Of a stretch of 64,000 bases of DNA, positions 1 through 12,115 are shown piece by piece. Made by a program: the position numbers and the translations under genes. Source of the stretch: Adineta ricciae (lineage: Eukaryota; Rotifera; Eurotatoria; Adinetida; Adinetidae); the NCBI GenBank assembly GCA_905250025.1, contig CAJNOJ010000238.1:9195-73194 (forward strand), written 5' to 3'. Under the pieces are notes generated by a model. It was not told where the DNA came from and searched no databases. It saw only the letters and a program-made list of their open reading frames with translations. Position 1 is the first letter of the stretch. Each line of letters starts with the position of its first letter.

Positions 1-110
1 ACTTTTTCTTCGTTCTTCTCTCTCTTCGCTCTCTTTCGCTGATGTCACCTTCTTTGCTCGAGTATGAAGCTAAAATATATTGGTGATAAAATGAAGAAGT
101 ACAAAACGTA

Positions 111-230
111 CTTCTTTGGACTTCTGTGGACTTCAGTGGACTTCAGTGGACTTCAGTGGACTTCTTTGGACTTCAGTGGACTTCAGTGGACTTCAGTGGA
201 CTTCTTTGGACTTCTGGACTTCTGAAGTCC
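111..230. repeat. 10-bp tandem repeat with terminal hairpin
   Basis: Ten exact-length 10-bp units (cttcagtgga and variants cttctttgga, cttctgtgga) run from 111 to 210, followed by a shortened unit. The array ends in a 7-bp inverted repeat (ggacttc-t-gaagtcc, 216-230). The period is not a multiple of three, so the ORF through it is a by-product of the repeat. No gene overlaps it. Confidence 0.95.
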
Positions 231-861
231 GAAGTCCTGCTTTTTCCCCCTTGCGTTTTTCTCAGCAGATTTTCATCATAGAGATTTCAGTTTACATTGT
301 TTGACAGTTTCACTTCAGAATTACGACACACTTAGTCCTGTGGTTTCTCCCATCTTTTTGAATACGCATGACTCATAAGACGAATAACTACTATAATATT
401 CTACTTGTTGACGGAATAATCCAGCTCATTAATAGGCTATACTGTCATACGCTAAATTTGGGCTTGACTAGATATGCCGAAAAGGAATAAAAGAAGTTCC
501 ATATAGGAGTATTTCCTCCTTTTGGTAGGTTTTTTTCTATTCGACATTTTCCGCCGAACCCGTCGAAGAATAAATTGTACTCATTAAAAGCAGAGAGGAC
601 TTGGTTCTTATCTAGGTAAATATTTGAGAATCAATACTCCATAGTTCTACTAAATCTTTTAACCGGCTTACATTCTGCCATCGTCTTTTGAGTATGTTGG
701 AAAATGCCGAAAAGCAACAAGGAATTTTCTTTTCCAGTGTTTTTCAACAAATTCACTGCGACAAGTCGCTAGTATATGAAGTGATGTTCCTCTATCAGTA
801 AGAGATAATTATCAAATTTAAATAAGACCTCAATATCTTACTCCTTTTGGTTAATTAAATT
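231..861. other. intergenic, no gene seen
   Basis: AT-rich sequence with stops in all frames. Nothing recognisable is seen apart from the presumed promoter of the downstream ORF. Confidence 0.6.
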
Positions 862-1434
862 ATGTCTCTTACTCCAGCGTTACCCAGATTGAATCTTTTG
901 GCTTCTCCAAAAACTCACAAATTGCAAGCGTTTCTGGATGTTTATCGTCATATTTGTACATTTGACATCATATGGGATACCAACTTAATTGCTATTCCTG
1001 ATGCGTCACCCGCACAAATTCAAGATCTTACTCAACGCAAATCAGATTATCCAAAGGTACAAACAACATTGCGATCAATGGAATTAGGCAGTGATCCTTA
1101 TTTAGAAGTTACAATCGAAAATAATCATAGCGATAAATATGCACATGTAATACTTGCACATGGAAGAACCAACGATGGAACACGACGAATCGGCATATGT
1201 GAATTCCGGCAGTGCCGTTCGCTTAGTGCAGGTGGCCTTGTTGGACCACTGATTGCATGTGGGGTGGTTGGTTACTTCAGCCCAGCTGCTGGTATTATAG
1301 GTTTTATAACAAAAGTAGCCGCTGATTATGCTTTATCGAAACAAGATGTCTCCGCCGTCGTGACTATTAAAGAACTCGTACGCGCTGGTTTTTTAAGACT
1401 AAACGAAACAAATATGCAACTCTCGTTACCATAA
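862..1434 (+). CDS. uncharacterised 190-aa protein with Gly-rich hydrophobic segment
   Basis: This is an uninterrupted 190-aa ORF from the first ATG. I do not recognise the family. It starts with a soluble-looking region of about 120 residues. Then comes a Gly/Ala-rich hydrophobic stretch (about residues 123-153, beginning SAGGLVGPL and including GVVGYFSPAAGIIGF) that could be one long or two short membrane or hairpin segments. It ends in a short amphipathic tail. There is no signal peptide, Cys pattern or catalytic motif that I can name. It is the only gene in the first 1.6 kb and points towards the minus-strand GPCR that follows. Length and amino-acid composition support a real gene; the function is unknown. 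Confidence 0.55.
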   Translation: MSLTPALPRLNLLASPKTHKLQAFLDVYRHICTFDIIWDTNLIAIPDASPAQIQDLTQRKSDYPKVQTTLRSMELGSDPYLEVTIENNHSDKYAHVILAHGRTNDGTRRIGICEFRQCRSLSAGGLVGPLIACGVVGYFSPAAGIIGFITKVAADYALSKQDVSAVVTIKELVRAGFLRLNETNMQLSLP

Positions 1435-1660
1435 AGTTATATTGAGTGAACTACATTTTTTACCACCCACGCTTAACATCTAACATTATATACACGTGTT
1501 TAGAAATTAAAAAAGTTTCTCTAGTTTTTTCTACATCCTCACAGTTTTCCCTTCTCAAGAAACAAAATCCATTTATAAAAAAATTAGAATTCTTCTATTC
1601 TCATTTACTTTAAAGTACGCATTTGTGTTTTTTTTTGGTTTATTTCATAACAAATAAATT

Positions 1661-2518
1661 TCAACGATGCATATTGAATCGAAATAGGGCAATCATAACA
1701 GATGTTATTGATATATTGATACAGAAAAAACAGATTCGATATCGATACTTCGGTAGTTCAGTGAAAGGCGACATGAGCAAAAATATTGCGACCGGTAAAC
1801 CAAGTGCTAATAGTATTATGGAAACAGTAACTGTTTGCTGGAATAACTTCAATTGTTTTCGAAGACGGAATAATGTGTTCACTGGCGTGACACGTTTGCT
1901 CACCTCATGAACGTATCTCACCAATAGAAAATATAGAATTATAATCAACAATATTGGAATCATGTAAATACAACTGAGAGAATAGAGAACTGAATATGTA
2001 AATTGAATAAGTAATTGGCATATTTGATTATGCGGATTGTAGATGAGCTCGTTGCTTCGAATGAGTCTTATCAACGAAACATACGCGATAATCCAAGAGA
2101 AACAAATCATGTAAACCTGAAAGCGAATCGACTGACAAAGCAAATAATTCGGATATCTCACCGTTACGTAACGATAAAAAGCAGTTAAAAGAAATGAATA
2201 ATTCAACGCGGCACATGACGAGTAACCAAAATAAGCTCGGAAAGTACAAAACATATCTTGAGAATAGATATGTCTTGAATCATTTCTCAATGCAAATATA
2301 TACATCCATAATAAACTAATTTCACAGATCACGGCTGTCACACACGAATTGCAAATCAGCAACTTCGTTATTTGTCGGTAGCTTTCATTGAAAATAACGA
2401 TTACGAGACAAATGCAGGTCAAAGAAATCGTTAAACAACTGCAGAAGATCATGGAGATATCCAAGCTGATGAACCATCTTCCAACTGGAGAAGTTGAGTT
2501 CATGTTCTGAAAGGACAT
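1661..2518 (-). CDS. class A (rhodopsin-like) G-protein-coupled receptor
   Basis: A 285-aa intronless ORF with seven hydrophobic segments spread evenly along its length and N-glycosylation sites (NMNST) before TM1. The TM3 end carries FYRYVTVRYP, the E/DRY box in a degenerate form (YRY), followed by a basic loop. A long basic third loop (VSKRVTPVNTLFRLRKQLKLF) precedes TM6. TM7 lacks a clear NPxxY, and the protein ends almost at once after it, so there is no C-terminal tail. It fits the large, divergent peptide-receptor-like GPCR set typical of bdelloids. The ligand cannot be inferred. A coding-looking ORF on the other strand (1623-1910) is a shadow. Confidence 0.8.
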   Translation of the reverse strand: MSFQNMNSTSPVGRWFISLDISMIFCSCLTISLTCICLVIVIFNESYRQITKLLICNSCVTAVICEISLLWMYIFALRNDSRHIYSQDMFCTFRAYFGYSSCAALNYSFLLTAFYRYVTVRYPNYLLCQSIRFQVYMICFSWIIAYVSLIRLIRSNELIYNPHNQICQLLIQFTYSVLYSLSCIYMIPILLIIILYFLLVRYVHEVSKRVTPVNTLFRLRKQLKLFQQTVTVSIILLALGLPVAIFLLMSPFTELPKYRYRICFFCINISITSVMIALFRFNMHR

Positions 2519-4183
2519 TATGAACGGTACGAGAAAGAAAAGAAGGTAATCAAATATAGAGAATTAATGCGTATATAATTTTTATAAGAAAGAAGAAAAA
2601 AGAAATATCTACACGCTTTTCTGTGTAATCATCTTCCTTTCGAGCAAAAAATAAAAAAGAGTTTAATGGAAATAAACATATCTGAGTTCTTTTCAAATAA
2701 TGAATATTTCACCCAGAAAAATTTTATTTAAGGACACATATTTATTAAGAAATTCTTTTGTTTCTATTAAAGAAATAATCAGCTTATTCAGAATAGGAAT
2801 ACAATATCTTACAGATAATCACGTTTTTTGAAATTATGATCGTCTCTCATTGAAAGCTCGTTTTAGGTGTTAGTCTAGGCGTTATATTTGAATAATTTAT
2901 CATTTCGATATTAAAATATCTACTGGTTGATAAATTGAGAAATTCACAGAGCTCTTCAGAAAAACTGCCAGACTATGCGTAGGAAAAACCATTTATATCA
3001 ATTAGTGATGAGCAGAAAAGAGAAAATATGAAAACCTGCGCGTCGCTATCATATATATTCTCGTTGTCATAGTATTCAGAATGACAGATCAAATTTCGAC
3101 TATCGTACCGGCATTCGGATCAAAATTATGCTTGACAGCTGATCCATTCATTATCTTCAGATTGATGAGCAGACGCTAAACACGCTAAAAAAAGCCAGTC
3201 TTCTTTCAAGCACGAATAAATTCTAATGACGACTACTGAAAAAGCATTCTAGCAGACTTCTAGTTTGATTGAATAGAAACAAATAGAGAAGATATTTATA
3301 GAAAATCTACAACAACGAAAATCTGATAGAGCACAGTGGTGAAAGTAAAGTCCACAAAACCTATCGAAAGTAAACGATTAAAAAACGCATAATTTGATGC
3401 ATTGATTACATGGAAAACTTCTCTTCTCAATTATGTTTATGATGTTTTTCTTCGCGTTTCGTCATAGATGTCGATGTGTGTTTATACAACGACAAGCTTA
3501 TAACATAAGTATGATTCCTCGATGCGTTATGTCTGAAGCGTTTTCTCGAAAATGCACGAGCTGCATCGATTTTTTTCTAAAGACTTTTTTTTAACATATA
3601 ATAGAATGTTGAACCAAGTGCCATTAACGGTTTAAAAACATGTCTTCTGAAGAGTATACAAGAATAATTGAAAAAGAAGGTGGTAACGAACCGGCAGAAT
3701 GACAAAGAAGACAGGGAGAAGAAAAACTCTGTCATATCGATACGAACGTTTATGTCGAGACAGAAAAGAAAACATCATACACGCACATAATTCAGAAGAA
3801 AAATCCCCCACATGATGAACGTTTGGAATAATTAATTAACACTTCGGTGTTGAGTTACGTAGTTTTGTGCTGTCATATTCATTTTCAACACATTACCTGG
3901 ATTTTACATACCTCGCCGAATGAGTGTCACCGGAATGTTACATCTAACTGATATCCTTGGTAAGGCATGCGGTAAGAACATTCCCACTTACCTGACTGGT
4001 GCTTTGAATGGATCCTAAGATATTAATTATCGTTGATAACAGAGAACAGATGGTCACAAGAAGAAAATCATGACTTTTCCTTCTAGTTTCAATAAAAGTA
4101 GATAGTAATTTCATATTCTATTAATAGAGTGTTCGTATTCGTATTGTTCTTTATTTGATGTTTAGAAGAAAGTGAACTATTAT
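2519..4183. other. 1.66-kb gene-poor stretch
   Basis: AT-rich and rich in stops on both strands. No ORF above about 60 codons, no splice-compatible exons and no repeat structure that I could identify. It separates the promoter of the GPCR (minus strand) from the 3' end of the caspase-like gene. Confidence 0.55.
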
Positions 4184-6464
4184 TTATGAAAACACCTGAA
4201 AGCTAGTAAAATTTCGTAAATCATCGATGTGATGCGTCACAAAAACGAATTTTTGTTCGTTTGCATTCAGTTCCGTTTGAACGTAGGTTTCCGCTCGTTT
4301 CTTATCACCCGTAAAGACTAAACAATGATTTTCAAAACCTAATTCTCGTATTGATTTTATCAATCGCACACCAGCATTGTAACTTGGATTTTCCTGTCTA
4401 CGATTCATACACGTGATAATGCGGAATGTGTTCTGATTTTTCACACGTTGACCAAACGGTGATCGAAGAAATGCTAAAGCATCATCGGTCGATGTGCGTG
4501 GGATAAAATGCACATCTAAGTTGAAGCCGTCGCGCACAGCGTTCTCCATACACAGTTTGATTTCGCTATTGTTCGTGAAAATCTTGTCATCAACCCAGAG
4601 GATGGAATATTGACTCAAACCTAATTCAACCTGTCGCATGTAGATTGTATGTTCATCATCAAAACGGGAAGATTCATACTTGTAAACGAAAAACGTCGAA
4701 TATGGTAAAAATACGATTTCGTCTACATTTGGAGTTTGAGAAAACTTCTTTGTCGAACGACCCGTGAACGAATCGATCATAAACTTCGTATTTTTCTTAC
4801 CAGTTGCTGCCGAATCGTTTCGGCTGCCTTGACCAAACTGGACCCAAGTGACTAAACAACCCGGTTGACACAATTGCAGTTGATCATCTGTTAGTTGATA
4901 ATTAGATGTCACCGTACCCCAGTAATAGGGAATGTGTAAAATTGCTTTGAATAAATGAAATACCAGCGGAGCAAGTTCATTCATTTTCTCGTCGTAAACT
5001 TTATCCGTGTATCTATTTCTGGAATGATTGGCGATGAGTTTTGCGCCTTGATTGATCACTTGACCTTTCGATCCAGTGTAAAACGATAGAGCGAGAGCAG
5101 CAGCTTGATTTCCGTCATTTGGTAGATCTTTTCTTGTGAAGTAATGTACAGATGATTCAATTCGTTGTTCATGTTCTTTCATGATTTCATCGATGTTCAC
5201 ATTACCTACTGCTTCGTAATGACGACAAATTTGTTTCATTGCTTCGCATGTTTTGTCTTTTCCATTCATTAATTCTAATAATCTCGCGTTAAAATGATCT
5301 TCAACAGGAAACTCTTTCCCATCTATTTCATTGATTGTAAGATGTTCCAGTAAGTTCTCCAATTTGTTGAATCCGCTTTTATTGCCATTTTCTATTTCTT
5401 CAACGATCCTCACCATTGCAATCAGATCTACACGACTTGCTAACCGGCCGATCAGTAACATATTCAACTCATTATTTGCGCAACAATCCGATGAGTGCAA
5501 CTCGTTTGAAGCTTTTCTAGTGGACATTTGACCCAAAGAAGCTAAACTCGCGTTCACAAAACCATCTGGCACATGATCATTTCATATTGAACTTACCTGA
5601 TTTTGTCATCGTATTGACTTTTTCCGCAGTAATATTCGACAACGAACTACTATTAGTTACCTTTGTCTTTTCCAATGGTGTATCCAATGAAACTGATTTT
5701 TCGAATTTCGACGTATGTAACTGATTGTGTTTTGTTTCACTTGAATCGTTTAAATACACATGACCTTTCTTCAACAAACCATTAATACTCAACGGCATTT
5801 GTCTGCCGTCACTTTCCTCATAGACATCACCAGCGACGCCTTGAAATATCTGTACGATGTCTTCGTTTGGAGTAATAATGTGTTTCAAGAGATGTTTAGT
5901 GAATAGACCATTGCGATCGGTTTCTAATCCATCACTCGCTGTTTTACTTGCTCCACAAGCGAATTGAATAAACGTTCCCGCTGGTGCATTGACGAAACTC
6001 AAGCCCTTTCCGTTGACACTGTCTTTGATTTTCATATTCTTCGGCCAATACGCTCGACAGCAGTCCAGAATGAATAGGGTCACATATGACGGGTTCCGTT
6101 TTGCCAATCGATTTAACGTTCGTTCAACAGGAACTGCACGATCTTTGATGTCATCTTCAGTGACGATCTTTTCGTCGTCTATGGGCATCAGATAATTCGC
6201 GTATTCGACTTGATATCCATGTCCAGAGAAGTAAAACAGGACTAAATCCCCGTCAGTGATTCTATGAGAGAAATCCGCAATTGTGTCAACCATTTGTTGA
6301 TTGGTTAAATTGATGTTTTTGTGAACGAGAAAGCCAATATTAGTTAATGTATCAGTCAAATCATTTGCATTGTTGATGCAATGACGAAGTTTACTTTCCA
6401 GTCGCTGATAATCATTATTACCTATGACTAAAGCTAGTTTTCGACGCGGTCTCAACGTGGACAT
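4184..6464 (-). CDS. caspase-like (C14) protease fused to degenerate ART and receiver-like domain
   Basis: Two exons (5597-6464 and 4184-5541) joined across a 55-nt GTAAGT...TTTAG intron give 741 aa. Residues 8-240 are a peptidase C14/metacaspase-type caspase domain: KLALVIGNNDY strand, catalytic His82 in YFSGHGYQ and Cys136 in LDCCRAY. A Ser/Thr-rich linker follows. The middle (about residues 400-590) has the ART ending pattern (IDSFTGR...FSQTPNVDEIVFLPYSTFFVYK), but the YRG motif reads YYWG and the S-T-S strand is lost, so transferase activity is doubtful. The last 140 residues look like a receiver-type alpha/beta domain (ILWVDDK, then LVFTGDKK) without the usual phospho-Asp. Its ATG lies 7 nt behind a 3' splice site. 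The caspase part is secure; the ART and receiver calls rest on my reading of motifs. Confidence 0.8.
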
Positions 6465-6490
6465 TATAATCTGAAACGAAAAGAGTTCAA
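6462..6490 (-). promoter_or_regulatory. 3' splice site just upstream of caspase ATG (possible SL trans-splice acceptor)
   Basis: A pyrimidine-rich tract ending TTCGTTTCAG (AG at 6472-6471) sits 6 nt before ATTATAATG, where the ATG starts the caspase ORF. The preceding gene stops at 6539, only 67 nt before the AG, and no good donor lies between. Bdelloid rotifers are known to use spliced-leader trans-splicing. The alternative is a cis donor inside the upstream gene (GTATTT at 6619, 149-nt intron, in frame), which would fuse the two proteins. Confidence 0.5.
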
Positions 6491-6538
6491 TTTATTTTTC
6501 ATTCGGAAGAAAAATCATCGAAAATCAATTTAAATGTG

Positions 6539-7146
6539 TTATTCATCTTCAGTATCATCGTCTAAATAGTATTCGGCATCGTCTCCTTCGGCAGTTTGTG
6601 CATCTTCGTTGTCAAATACTGATTCATCAGCTTCCGGAATTGGTAGACTACATCGAGCACGACCAAACTAGAACAATCTGAAAGTAAACGACACTCTAAT
6701 CGATATGATAGGACGTACGTTTTGTTTGACATGGAACACCAAACATAACATGTTGATTGCAAGTGGTATTTCCGATTGTATCTTTTCTAATTCTGTCTTG
6801 ATGGGTCTTGCGGAGAGAAAATTTCGAATGCGAACCATTCTTTTTCCTTTCACACATCTAGTCAAGAGAATATGGAAATCTGCCGATTGATCATCACCCT
6901 ATACCTTTCGAATAAGATCTTCGAACGAACCGCAATTCCATAAAGTTTTTTCATTACAAGAAAATACCTATGCTTATCTGCGGATGATTTATTTGTTTCA
7001 TCAACCCCTTTTAAAATATCGTATATGATCTCCAAATCATCAGCGACTCGCGCACAGGCTTCTTTGTTTGAGGTTACTATCTCTACTGTCTCCATACCGT
7101 ATTTGATCATTTTAATAACCGTGGAGATAGGTATTGGATTTGCCAT
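6539..7146 (-). CDS. MLKL N-terminal-like four-helix-bundle protein with acidic tail
   Basis: Three exons (6905-7146, 6719-6857, 6539-6667) joined by 47- and 51-nt introns give 169 aa. The first ~125 residues are helical with the pattern of the animal MLKL N-terminal / cell-death helical bundle: a Cys/Arg-containing first long helix (NKEACARVADDLEII), then RFLxAR-like FLSARPIKTELEKI, then a hydrophobic helix ending VFHVKQN. After a short hinge the protein ends in a strongly acidic tail (DDAEYYLDDDTEDE). There is no kinase domain. It lies directly upstream of the caspase-like gene on the same strand, which suggests co-expression. In MLKL this bundle permeabilises membranes; here that is only an inference from family resemblance. 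Confidence 0.6.
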
Positions 7147-7590
7147 CTTTTAGTTATTGGAAGACGAATGTGCAGATTCTGCGTAGAGTAATGACGACGG
7201 TATGATGTAAACGGTGAGATAACGGACTCTACCTTGTGTTATCATTGAAGCAAACGTGGACGCCTTTTCTCTCGCCTACGACATGACGAAATTTATGTTT
7301 CTTTTCGGCGAAATAAATGTCGTCAGTTCTGATTTTTGTTGGAAAACAAGATGCTGAAATTTCAAAAGTCGTCGTTGTTTAAAAAGAATCTCGGCTCTTG
7401 AAATTCATATAGAATCTTCCTCTTGCTGCAATACGTGTCAGCATCAAAGCTATAGTTAGTATTTATTGATGAGGAAAAGAGTGAAATTTACAATGATCGG
7501 TAGGCTTTTACGAAGAAAAAAAAAGAACATGAGTACGATTTGAATGAATTCACCAGTTTACCATGTCTTACATCCTAAATCTGCAATAGT
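7147..7590. other. intergenic
   Basis: AT-rich with no ORF. It holds the presumed promoter of the MLKL-like/caspase pair and the 3' flank of the triple-module membrane gene. Confidence 0.5.
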
Positions 7591-10500
7591 TCATGCTGGG
7601 GGTTGAACTTGTTCACTGACTGGAACTACTCGTGATGACAAACATCGAAATGGTTTGACAATAATGATCGCTAATAAACGACAGATGATCAATAAACCGC
7701 CATAAAGACCAATCAGAGTTGTAATTCCTTCGATAATGTGGCTATTATCAACATATGAATATGTACATAGTAATGGTTTGCATTGATTGAAATATGAGTC
7801 ATACGAAGCGTTACTGTAGAATTTTTCAATCATTAATTGATTTACAATTGATTCGATTGTTGAATCAAGAGAAAAACGAGTTGATGTCGAAAGTGAAAGA
7901 TTCATTGCACTGAACTTGTTGCTTGGATCAATACATTGTTGATTATAAAAACAAGCAAGTGTTGACTGTAGAATGGTCTCAAGCGGATAACAACCAGTTA
8001 ACATTCCACGGGATGCATAGACACACTTTGATGAGACTGAACAGCTACAATTGCCATAAATCATTGGTTCAGGACGGATAATTTGATCAACAATGAGATT
8101 TGGTGGAGTAGACGGTTTCCAATTGGTCGATAAAATAGTAATCAGCATATTTGCTCTCGTTATTTCTCGAATTAATGTGAGAGTGTTGAGAAATAGATTC
8201 GGCATGGTCGATTGAAACTCGCTCACCATCATCTGAATTCGTCGGTCGAAGAGAACTTTGGATAGAAGTTGATGATTAATGAAATTACTCGCACCCAATT
8301 GTAAAAGTAACATATCAACCGTTTCATTCGATAATCTACATAACGAACTAAGCATTTGAAACTGTCCAAGAGCGGAATAATAGAAATCAGTATGATTGAA
8401 TCGATTCATTGGTTGCTGCAGATCATATAAATAATCAATCCATTGAGATGAAACAAAATGACTTGAACACAATTGATGAAAATGAGCAGTAATACTTAGA
8501 AACGTTTTATATTTAATTGAACTTCGTGAACAGGTGCATTGAAACGAATCGTGATATTGTTCGAGTAAGTTCTTGTACTTAGATATAGACGGCTTTTCAA
8601 CCTTAACAGTCGTTACCGTTGGACGAAAAGCAGAAGATAGGTAAATCGTAAGAAGAGTGGTAAATACTAAAACGAAATGTAATCGTTGGATTACATCACG
8701 TTCATTCTTACAAAGGAATAGTTGTTTAAGCCAATGAAATACTGAAACACACGAAATACTACTCGTTCCTATTTTTTCCATTAATTCAAGTCCGATCATA
8801 ATCAGAAGTTTAAGTGCAAGTGATAACCCACCGAATACGCTGACAATCGTTGATACAACGTATAAAAACGTATTATAACGTTCGTATTGGAACGTACATG
8901 ATGATGGTGAACATGCATTGTAATATGAATCAAATGAAACATGCCGTAACCATTTATCAACTATTAGACGACTGACAATAGATTCGATTGTTTCATTGGG
9001 ATTATTGAGATTTTCGTTAAGTGGGGACACAGTGAAATTGCTCGTTGAATTGATATGCTGATGAATTTGCGACAAACATGATAGCATATAGAAACATGTT
9101 AACGCTGATGCAAACAAAGCATCGATAGGATAACAGCCAGTGAAGAAGTTAGGAACGGAGTAGACTTGAACAAATTTTTTCAAAGTTGCATTATACTTGA
9201 AAAGGCCAGTATTTGTGCGACATGATGGGGAGTGAAGGCAAGAACAATTGGCGAATTTTCTCGGTTCTATGATGAGTTTGTTTGAAGAATCAAAGATCAT
9301 TTGACCATTCCGCGGACCACTCAATAGTTGATTGCCTTGAATTGTCGCACGAATCATTTGGATCGTGTGCATAAAGTTATTCACCGTTGTTATTATCCAA
9401 TCATCAATAAATGAGTTGACTTGAATTTGAAATGACTGAGAAGGAACGATATATGAACTTACAAACTGTGTTTCGACAAATATTTGTGATGCATCATGAA
9501 TGAGTTGCTCAGCTTGTTGACAGAATATTGTCAGCGATTGAAATTGCGGTCCTGCCGTATCGCGAAAATCTAAAAAAAATCTCACGTCGACCGCGCTTTG
9601 AAGATATCTAATCCAATGTTTCGAAATGAAACCGCTTGAACACAACTGATGGTATTGAGCTCGTACTGTCGTGAATGTCGAATACGGCATGGATATTTTC
9701 TTACATGAACATGAAAGACTATGCAAGTGATCTTGTTCAAGTTGCATATATTCGAATTGGGTCGGAGAATGAACTGTTTCCGAATGAATGGATGCGTCTA
9801 ATAACGTATAGAACGCTAAAATAGCGGTCGAGATGAAAATTAATAAGAAATACAGCCGAGTCGCATAGCATTGATGACGAATTTGTTGATTGGTGCTCGA
9901 ATGGCGTCGAAACATATTCAATCTAAGAAGTTTTGTTCCAATCAGTAGGGTGAGTAAATACAAACGACGACAAACTGAAAAGAATGCACAGCTAAGAAGC
10001 TCAGCACCAAGTATTCCAATTCTACTTACGCGGAGTTCTCAAAGTTGGTTTACAATGTCGTAATCTGTGGATGAATTGAACGATAGGCGGAATGACGAAT
10101 CGAAGTACAAGGACCATACTTGCCAAGAGGCCAATTAGTTTTGTTAAAACATATACTAAACTGTATCGTGAGACTTTGAAGAAAGCGCAAGAGGTCGGCG
10201 CACATTGAGCGTAATATTTGCTATAAGATATATTCGTTATCCATTCTTCGACCATAAGTTTATCAACAATAGATTGCACTGATGAATTCTGTCTGTAAAG
10301 ACTTGGTTGGGTTCTGTCCATCACTCGAAAACTTTCACGAGTCGGAATAACTGACATGAGTTTTCTGAGACAGATTTTATCGTAAAAACACTCGAGCGTC
10401 GATTGAAGAATGGCGTTGACTGGAAAACAGCCTGCAGAATGTCCTGGTATCCTGTGCAAACGTGTAGAAGATAGTGTTGAAATCGATGTTCCAAAGATAT

Positions 10501-11293
10501 CGAAAATGCCCGACACTGTCTTATTGCAGATATCGATATCGCAACTACATATCACGCCGTCTCTATGTACGTACCGTATTGGGGTGAGATAGAACTCATT
10601 AGATTTATCCGAGTGAGAAATGTATTTATAGTAAGCATTCGTTAATAGTCCCGACATGAGTCGATTATTCAATATTATTTGAATGATTAATCGTAATTGA
10701 GCTCGAAATGTATTGGGTACTATTGAGCGAAATTGACCGATCGAGGCGTTTATTTGAGAATGAAAAGCTATATCCGGTAGGACATACGGACTTAATAATG
10801 CGTTTGTAGAGAACACATCAATGCTTTGTTCAATATTTGATTTCGTCAAACGGCAAAAGCCAGCGAGTGCTTGGAATTGTGCACTACCGATTGCTCGAAA
10901 GTCGCGCACATGGAAATAAGATGAATTCGCTCCAAAATTAATAGCATTTATCCATCGATCAGAAACAAAATCACTCGAACAAACTTGATGATAAGTGACG
11001 TTAAGTGACATGAACTTTCCATACGGAAGAGATATCTGAGAACATTGACATTGCTTACCACTTGGCAGAGCATCAAATTGCTCTCGAGAGGGATTTTTGA
11101 TGATTACCAATGTATTATTATTGATCAAAGATAGCGTAAGACCAATTGCAAAAAGAAGCGATATGATAAGAAAAAGATAGATCCGGGTTGCTATGATGTT
11201 CAATCGACGTTTTTGACAATCTTCGACTTCATGGCCAGATGTATCGGATTTGAAGAGGCATAGCTCGAGAAAGTATTTCTTTAAAAAGAACAT
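7591..11293 (-). CDS. triple-module Cys-rich membrane protein (TM-ectodomain-TM x3)
   Basis: Two exons (10030-11293 and 7591-9974) join in frame over a 55-nt GTAAGT...TTTTCAG intron to give 1,215 aa. Three ~400-aa modules follow one another. Each has a TM segment after a short basic stretch, then C-x-C plus YHQxCSSxFxSxxWI, then CSC...C, then GC(F/Y)Px..LxCFY...C, then YxxYxxxCxPxxC, and a final TM with a GL/GG core. The same four Cys signatures recur in order in all three modules. Predicted topology is six TMs with three large extracellular domains. Single-module relatives are, from memory, an expanded bdelloid family of unknown role. The 2-TM/Cys-rich layout recalls DEG/ENaC channel subunits, but I see no firm signature. 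An independent start at MFRRHSS in exon 2 is possible but not needed. Confidence 0.7.
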
Positions 11294-12107
11294 TCTCTAT
11301 ACATTCAACAAAAGTGAAAATGATATTTTATATAGAGTAATCTTATGACATTTATCTATGTTATCTAACTTACACATGCTTCCACGGCATTTTTTTATAG
11401 ATGAAAATCAACATTCAGGGAAAGTACTGCTTAAGAACGCAATAACGCCAACGGATATTTCATAAAAAAATCTCAAAATTTGAACAAAAACGTTTTAGTT
11501 CTTATTGAAAACAAGAGTTTTATCGCCATTAGAGTATCATACTATTTGTTAGTAAATCGTGAATTTCCTTGATAAATTTAATAGAAGCATCTGGTGACAC
11601 ACTGGTCTCACAATCCGTTAAACATGGCATTTCAGTTTTAAAAGACTATCCTATTATACATACCACCTTCTTCTAATTTCTGATCAAACTCGTTGGAATC
11701 GCATGAAATCAATCGAACGCCACTGAACAATGATCATGAAAATAAAAATATTTCACATTTGTAAACATTAGATAACAACTCCAAGAGTAACTCCTTACTA
11801 ATTTTCTTACTAATATTGATGAGTTACCGTCTTTGTGAATGAATAAACGAAGATTTTTTGGAAGAAAATTCTAAATTTTTCTTTTGTTCTTCTTCTCATT
11901 AGCAATAAAGTACAGAAAAAAGAAAGATCTTGAGAGTCATTTCGAACTCTGCTGGATTGACGATTGGTATCTCATATAGGTCAAACCGATGCAATACATC
12001 CTTGTGTAGTGAGATGTTCGATCTTATTCGAGCTCGTGATAATATACGTATGCAAAATCTAGAATGACTAGCGAAGATCCCGTTATCAATCTGAAAATAA
12101 TCAAAAA
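11294..12107. other. intergenic, 5' flank of triple-module gene
   Basis: AT-rich, with no credible ORF or exon seen on either strand. Confidence 0.5.
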
Positions 12108-12115
12108 GACCTCAT

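Noticed and set aside
116..304. 62-codon ORF through the 10-bp repeat
   Set aside because: It arises from the repeat, and the unit length is not a multiple of three.
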